Assembly (NCBI GenBank): GCA_946480295.1
Contig: CAMLIT010000094.1
Span: 1 to 16,925 of the forward strand
Length of the DNA stretch: 16,925 bases
Direction of reading: 5' to 3'
Source of the DNA: an uncultured Gemmatimonadota bacterium
Lineage (GTDB): Bacteria > Gemmatimonadota > Gemmatimonadetes > Gemmatimonadales > Gemmatimonadaceae
Under the pieces are notes generated by a model, which worked only from the letters and a program-made list of their open reading frames with translations, did not search any database and was not told the DNA's origin. Positions 14,781 to 16,925 of the stretch are shown piece after piece. The position numbers and the translations under genes were made by a program. Every line of letters starts with the position of its first letter. The first letter of the stretch is position 1.

Positions 14781-16343
14781 TCATCGGCGCTCGCCGGGGG
14801 CGCGGCCGCGGTAGGCGAGCGCGCGCTTCAGGTGATCGGACAGCCGCAGGCTCAGCGCGATGAGAGTGAGCGTCGGGTTGGCGCACCCCGCGGTGGGGAA
14901 GACGGCGGCGCCGGCGACGGACAGGTTCGCGAGCCCGTGCACCCGGCAATTCGCGTCGACGACGCCGCGGCGGGGATCGGGGCTCATGCGCGTGGTGCCC
15001 ATGTGGTGCCACCCGCCACCTAACGAGGAGGGCCAGGGGCCGCTCGCCGCCTCGACCCAGTCGCGCATCTGGACGCGGCCGATGCCGGTCCGGCCGAGCT
15101 CCCGCCCCAGCACCTCGTAGAAGCCGCGAAAGGAGCGGCGATCGAGCGCGGTCAGCCGCCAATCGAGTCGGACGCGCGGCATGCCTAACGCGTCGCGCTC
15201 GCGCTCGATGGTGACGCGCGAGTCGGGGTTCGGCGCCTGCTCCTGCCGGGTGAGGAGGTTGAAGAGCCGCGACGGCTGTGCGGGCGTCGTCGGCGCTTGC
15301 GCCCGCTCGCCGCCCCGGCGCGGATGGCGCATCGCCTCCAGGCTCTCCGGGGTGAAGGTCTCGAAGGTGCTGTGCCCGATCTCGCCCGGCGCGGCCGGCT
15401 CGAGGGAGACGGTCGCGTTGAGGATGCGCCGCTCGCGCTGCATCGCCGCGCCCAGCGCCAGCTCGCCGCGGGCCTTGGTGTGACCGAAGTCGAGCGCGTA
15501 CATCGTCGTGCTCGCGGCGTGCGGCCCGCCGAGGGCGAGGCGTCCGCTCGGCATCTCCAGGTGCTCCATGAAGAAGCGGCCGACGAGGTCGTGCGCGTTC
15601 CCGAGACCGGCCGCGGCGCGGGCGTTCGACGCGAGGAGCAGCCGCGCGTTCTGGATGGTGGAGCAAGCCAGCACGTAGTGCCGCGCGCGGACGCGGAGCT
15701 CCTTCCCGTCGATGGTGCGCACGCGGAGACCGGTGACGGCGGACACCGGCTCGTTCACCTCCACCTCGACGACGTTCGCGTAGGTGTACAGGTGCACGTT
15801 GCGCGCGCGGACGATCTCGTCGCGGTAGCGCGTGCCGAAGCGGGTGGGTGGACTGAACTGCCACATCTTCGTCCAGACCGCGCGCGGATCGAGGGGGAAG
15901 GGGACGAGCGCGGGATTCCGGCGACGCCAGGAGGCGGCGTCGTAGTCGTACGGCCCGAGCTCGACGACGCGCTGCGCGCGTGCGTAGAAGGGGTCGAGGT
16001 CGGCGCGGCGCATCGGCCAGCCGCTGTGCGGCACCCACGGGCGCTCCTCGAAGTCGAGGGGATCGAGGGTCGAGCAGAAGCCCGCCCAGTGACCGGTGGT
16101 CCCGCCGAAGTAGTGCAGCCGCGCGGCCTGGAGGGGATAGTACGGCAGCCCCACGCTGTCTCCCCGGTAGAGCTCCTGCATCCGCGGCTCGTACTCGAAG
16201 CCGCCGCCCTCAAGCAGGAGGACGGTGCGGCGGTCGTCCACCCATTCGCGCGCGATGCCGATGCCGGCCGCGCCGGCGCCGACGATGCAGAGGTCGCCCT
16301 GGAGGAGGGTGTCGGGGGCGAGGGTGCGGGCGTTGGTGTGCAC
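14781..16343 (-). CDS. GMC family FAD-dependent oxidoreductase
   Basis: The 520-residue protein is an FAD-dependent alcohol or sugar dehydrogenase of the GMC family, related to the large subunits of gluconate and fructose dehydrogenases. The dinucleotide-binding loop GAGAAG is at 22-27, with the FAD-ribose Glu45 after it. The C-terminal GMC block holds HHMGTT (446-451) with the catalytic His pair, then NCRVHGLANLSVAGAAVFP and GCANPTLT (486-493) with the partner Asn489. The GTG start at 16343 has no ribosome binding site and is preceded by a 7-bp tandem repeat. It has no signal peptide of its own, but the gene just upstream encodes a Tat-signal subunit that could carry it across the membrane. 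Two leucines are TTA codons inside TTAGG words (near 15021 and 15186). Substrate unknown. Confidence 0.93.
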   Translation of the reverse strand: MHTNARTLAPDTLLQGDLCIVGAGAAGIGIAREWVDDRRTVLLLEGGGFEYEPRMQELYRGDSVGLPYYPLQAARLHYFGGTTGHWAGFCSTLDPLDFEERPWVPHSGWPMRRADLDPFYARAQRVVELGPYDYDAASWRRRNPALVPFPLDPRAVWTKMWQFSPPTRFGTRYRDEIVRARNVHLYTYANVVEVEVNEPVSAVTGLRVRTIDGKELRVRARHYVLACSTIQNARLLLASNARAAAGLGNAHDLVGRFFMEHLEMPSGRLALGGPHAASTTMYALDFGHTKARGELALGAAMQRERRILNATVSLEPAAPGEIGHSTFETFTPESLEAMRHPRRGGERAQAPTTPAQPSRLFNLLTRQEQAPNPDSRVTIERERDALGMPRVRLDWRLTALDRRSFRGFYEVLGRELGRTGIGRVQMRDWVEAASGPWPSSLGGGWHHMGTTRMSPDPRRGVVDANCRVHGLANLSVAGAAVFPTAGCANPTLTLIALSLRLSDHLKRALAYRGRAPGERR

Positions 16344-16364
16344 GCGGGAGGCGGGAGGCGGGAG
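16344..16364. repeat. 7-bp tandem repeat (GCGGGAG x3) before the GMC start
   Basis: Three exact copies fill most of the 30-base spacer between the stop of the small-subunit gene and the GTG of the GMC gene, ending at the base next to the start codon. On the coding strand this reads CTCCCGC x3, so no Shine-Dalgarno is possible here. The unit is not a multiple of three, but it lies outside the coding frames. Confidence 0.85.
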
Positions 16365-16373
16365 GCGCCGGGG

Positions 16374-16718
16374 TCAGGCGGACAGCAGGGAGAACAGCGC
16401 GCACTGGCGGGCTTCGGTGCGCGAGAGGAGCCAGCCGTCGACGATCACGGTGCGATCGGCGGCGAAGTCGGCGCGGATCGCGTCCGGCGCGGGGCGGGCG
16501 GCGAGGCGTGCGTGGAGCACGCCGGCGTCGTCCTCGTCAGGCACGAGCGACCGATAGCGGGCGCCTATCGCACGGACGGCATCGGCGCCGAGGAGGGCGA
16601 GGAGCTCCGAGGGCGTCGCCGAACGAGGGTCGCCGCCTGATTCCATCGCGGCGGCGGCGAGGGGGAGCACCGCGCCGGCGGTGACTGCGCACAGGAATGC
16701 ACGCCTGGTCAGCTTCAT
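16374..16718 (-). CDS. Tat-exported gluconate 2-dehydrogenase subunit 3-like protein
   Basis: From the ATG at 16718 the frame encodes 114 residues beginning MKLTRRAFLCAVTAGAV, a twin-arginine signal (TRRAFL, residues 4-9) with hydrophobic core and AAAA cleavage region; the upstream ATG at 16745 only adds Pro-rich shadow. The mature part is short and helical (SELLALLGADAVRAIGARY) and ends in WLLSRTEARQCALFSLLSA, the pattern of the small subunit of membrane-bound gluconate/fructose dehydrogenases. It lies 30 bases before the GMC gene on the same strand, so the two should form one complex, exported folded by the Tat pathway. The cytochrome c subunit often found with them is not in this window. 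Confidence 0.8.
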   Translation of the reverse strand: MKLTRRAFLCAVTAGAVLPLAAAAMESGGDPRSATPSELLALLGADAVRAIGARYRSLVPDEDDAGVLHARLAARPAPDAIRADFAADRTVIVDGWLLSRTEARQCALFSLLSA

Positions 16719-16887
16719 CGGCTGCGGACGTGGGGGTGGGAGCACGCGGACGAGGTGGGGCTATTGTGCAGGGCGCGCGGGCCCGCCGCAACCGCCGAGC
16801 GAGGGGCGGTCCGCTGTCAGACCCCCGCCATACGATCGAGGGGCATCGGAGAGCCGATCGCCACCCGAACCCGGAGCGCATGACCCC

Positions 16888-16925
16888 GTGAGCGTCCTCG
16901 TCGAGGCCCTGTCCCTCATCATCCC
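16888..16925 (+). CDS. possible start of a gene continuing past the window
   Basis: A GTG at 16888 opens a frame, VSVLVEALSLII, that is hydrophobic and free of stops to the end of the window. An upstream GGAG is 12 bases away, rather far. The divergent gap behind it (16746-16887) contains no other feature I can support. Only 12 codons are visible, so product and reality are uncertain. Confidence 0.4.
   Translation, partial: MSVLVEALSLII

Noticed and set aside
15297..16640. 447-residue plus-strand frame opposite the GMC gene
   Set aside because: It is a shadow: Val/Glu/Gly/Arg-rich, crossing the gap between GMC and its small subunit.

Overview
The window is high-GC bacterial DNA. Short samples read by eye give about 73% GC in the slipin gene and about 55-62% in the HNH gene pair. 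Gene content (a DinB-like protein, a UPF0182 giant membrane protein, a GMC oxidoreductase with a Tat-exported small partner), tRNAs without an encoded CCA, and a recurrent GTTAGG(C) word suggest a soil- or sediment-type bacterium, most likely Gemmatimonadota. That assignment is inference from remembered family resemblance, not a search.

Layout. 1-230: the 3' part of an initiator tRNA-fMet, a strong intrinsic-terminator-like hairpin, a complete CAT-anticodon tRNA and a second terminator-like hairpin. 180-1637: a poorly conserved stretch with minus-strand reading frames: a hypothetical gene that runs into the tRNA end, a 46-residue one-helix membrane peptide with a good ribosome binding site, and a 101-residue ORF that may be the remainder of a gene interrupted by a stop. 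1672-3531: a two-gene plus-strand operon encoding two different HNH (COG3440-like) endonucleases with no methyltransferase in view. 3612-4889: a Fic-family AMPylase with its own inhibitory helix and a C-terminal winged helix. 4953-7323: a plus-strand run of a DinB-like protein, a lipoprotein, a small membrane coiled-coil protein and a GNAT acetyltransferase, the last two overlapping by four bases. 7330-10140: a UPF0182 membrane protein on the minus strand. 10321-12005: a hipBA toxin-antitoxin operon with candidate operators. 12015-12857: a secreted polysaccharide deacetylase on the minus strand. 13064-13696: an AbrB-type antitoxin and Doc-like toxin pair in which the Doc active-site His is Gln. 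13806-14756: slipin. 14781-16718: a GMC oxidoreductase and its Tat-signal small subunit on the minus strand. 16888-16925: the possible first codons of another gene.

How it fits together. Housekeeping or exported-metabolism genes (UPF0182, slipin, deacetylase, GMC pair) alternate with small defence or toxin-antitoxin modules (HNH pair, Fic, hipBA, abrB-doc), the pattern of an accessory region downstream of tRNA genes. No integrase, transposase, CRISPR array or duplicated tRNA end was seen, so a discrete mobile element cannot be delimited. The most unusual items are the methyltransferase-free HNH pair with small divergent ORFs, the His-to-Gln Doc, the hip operator-like palindrome, and the rare TTA leucine codons that nearly all sit in a TTA-GG word.
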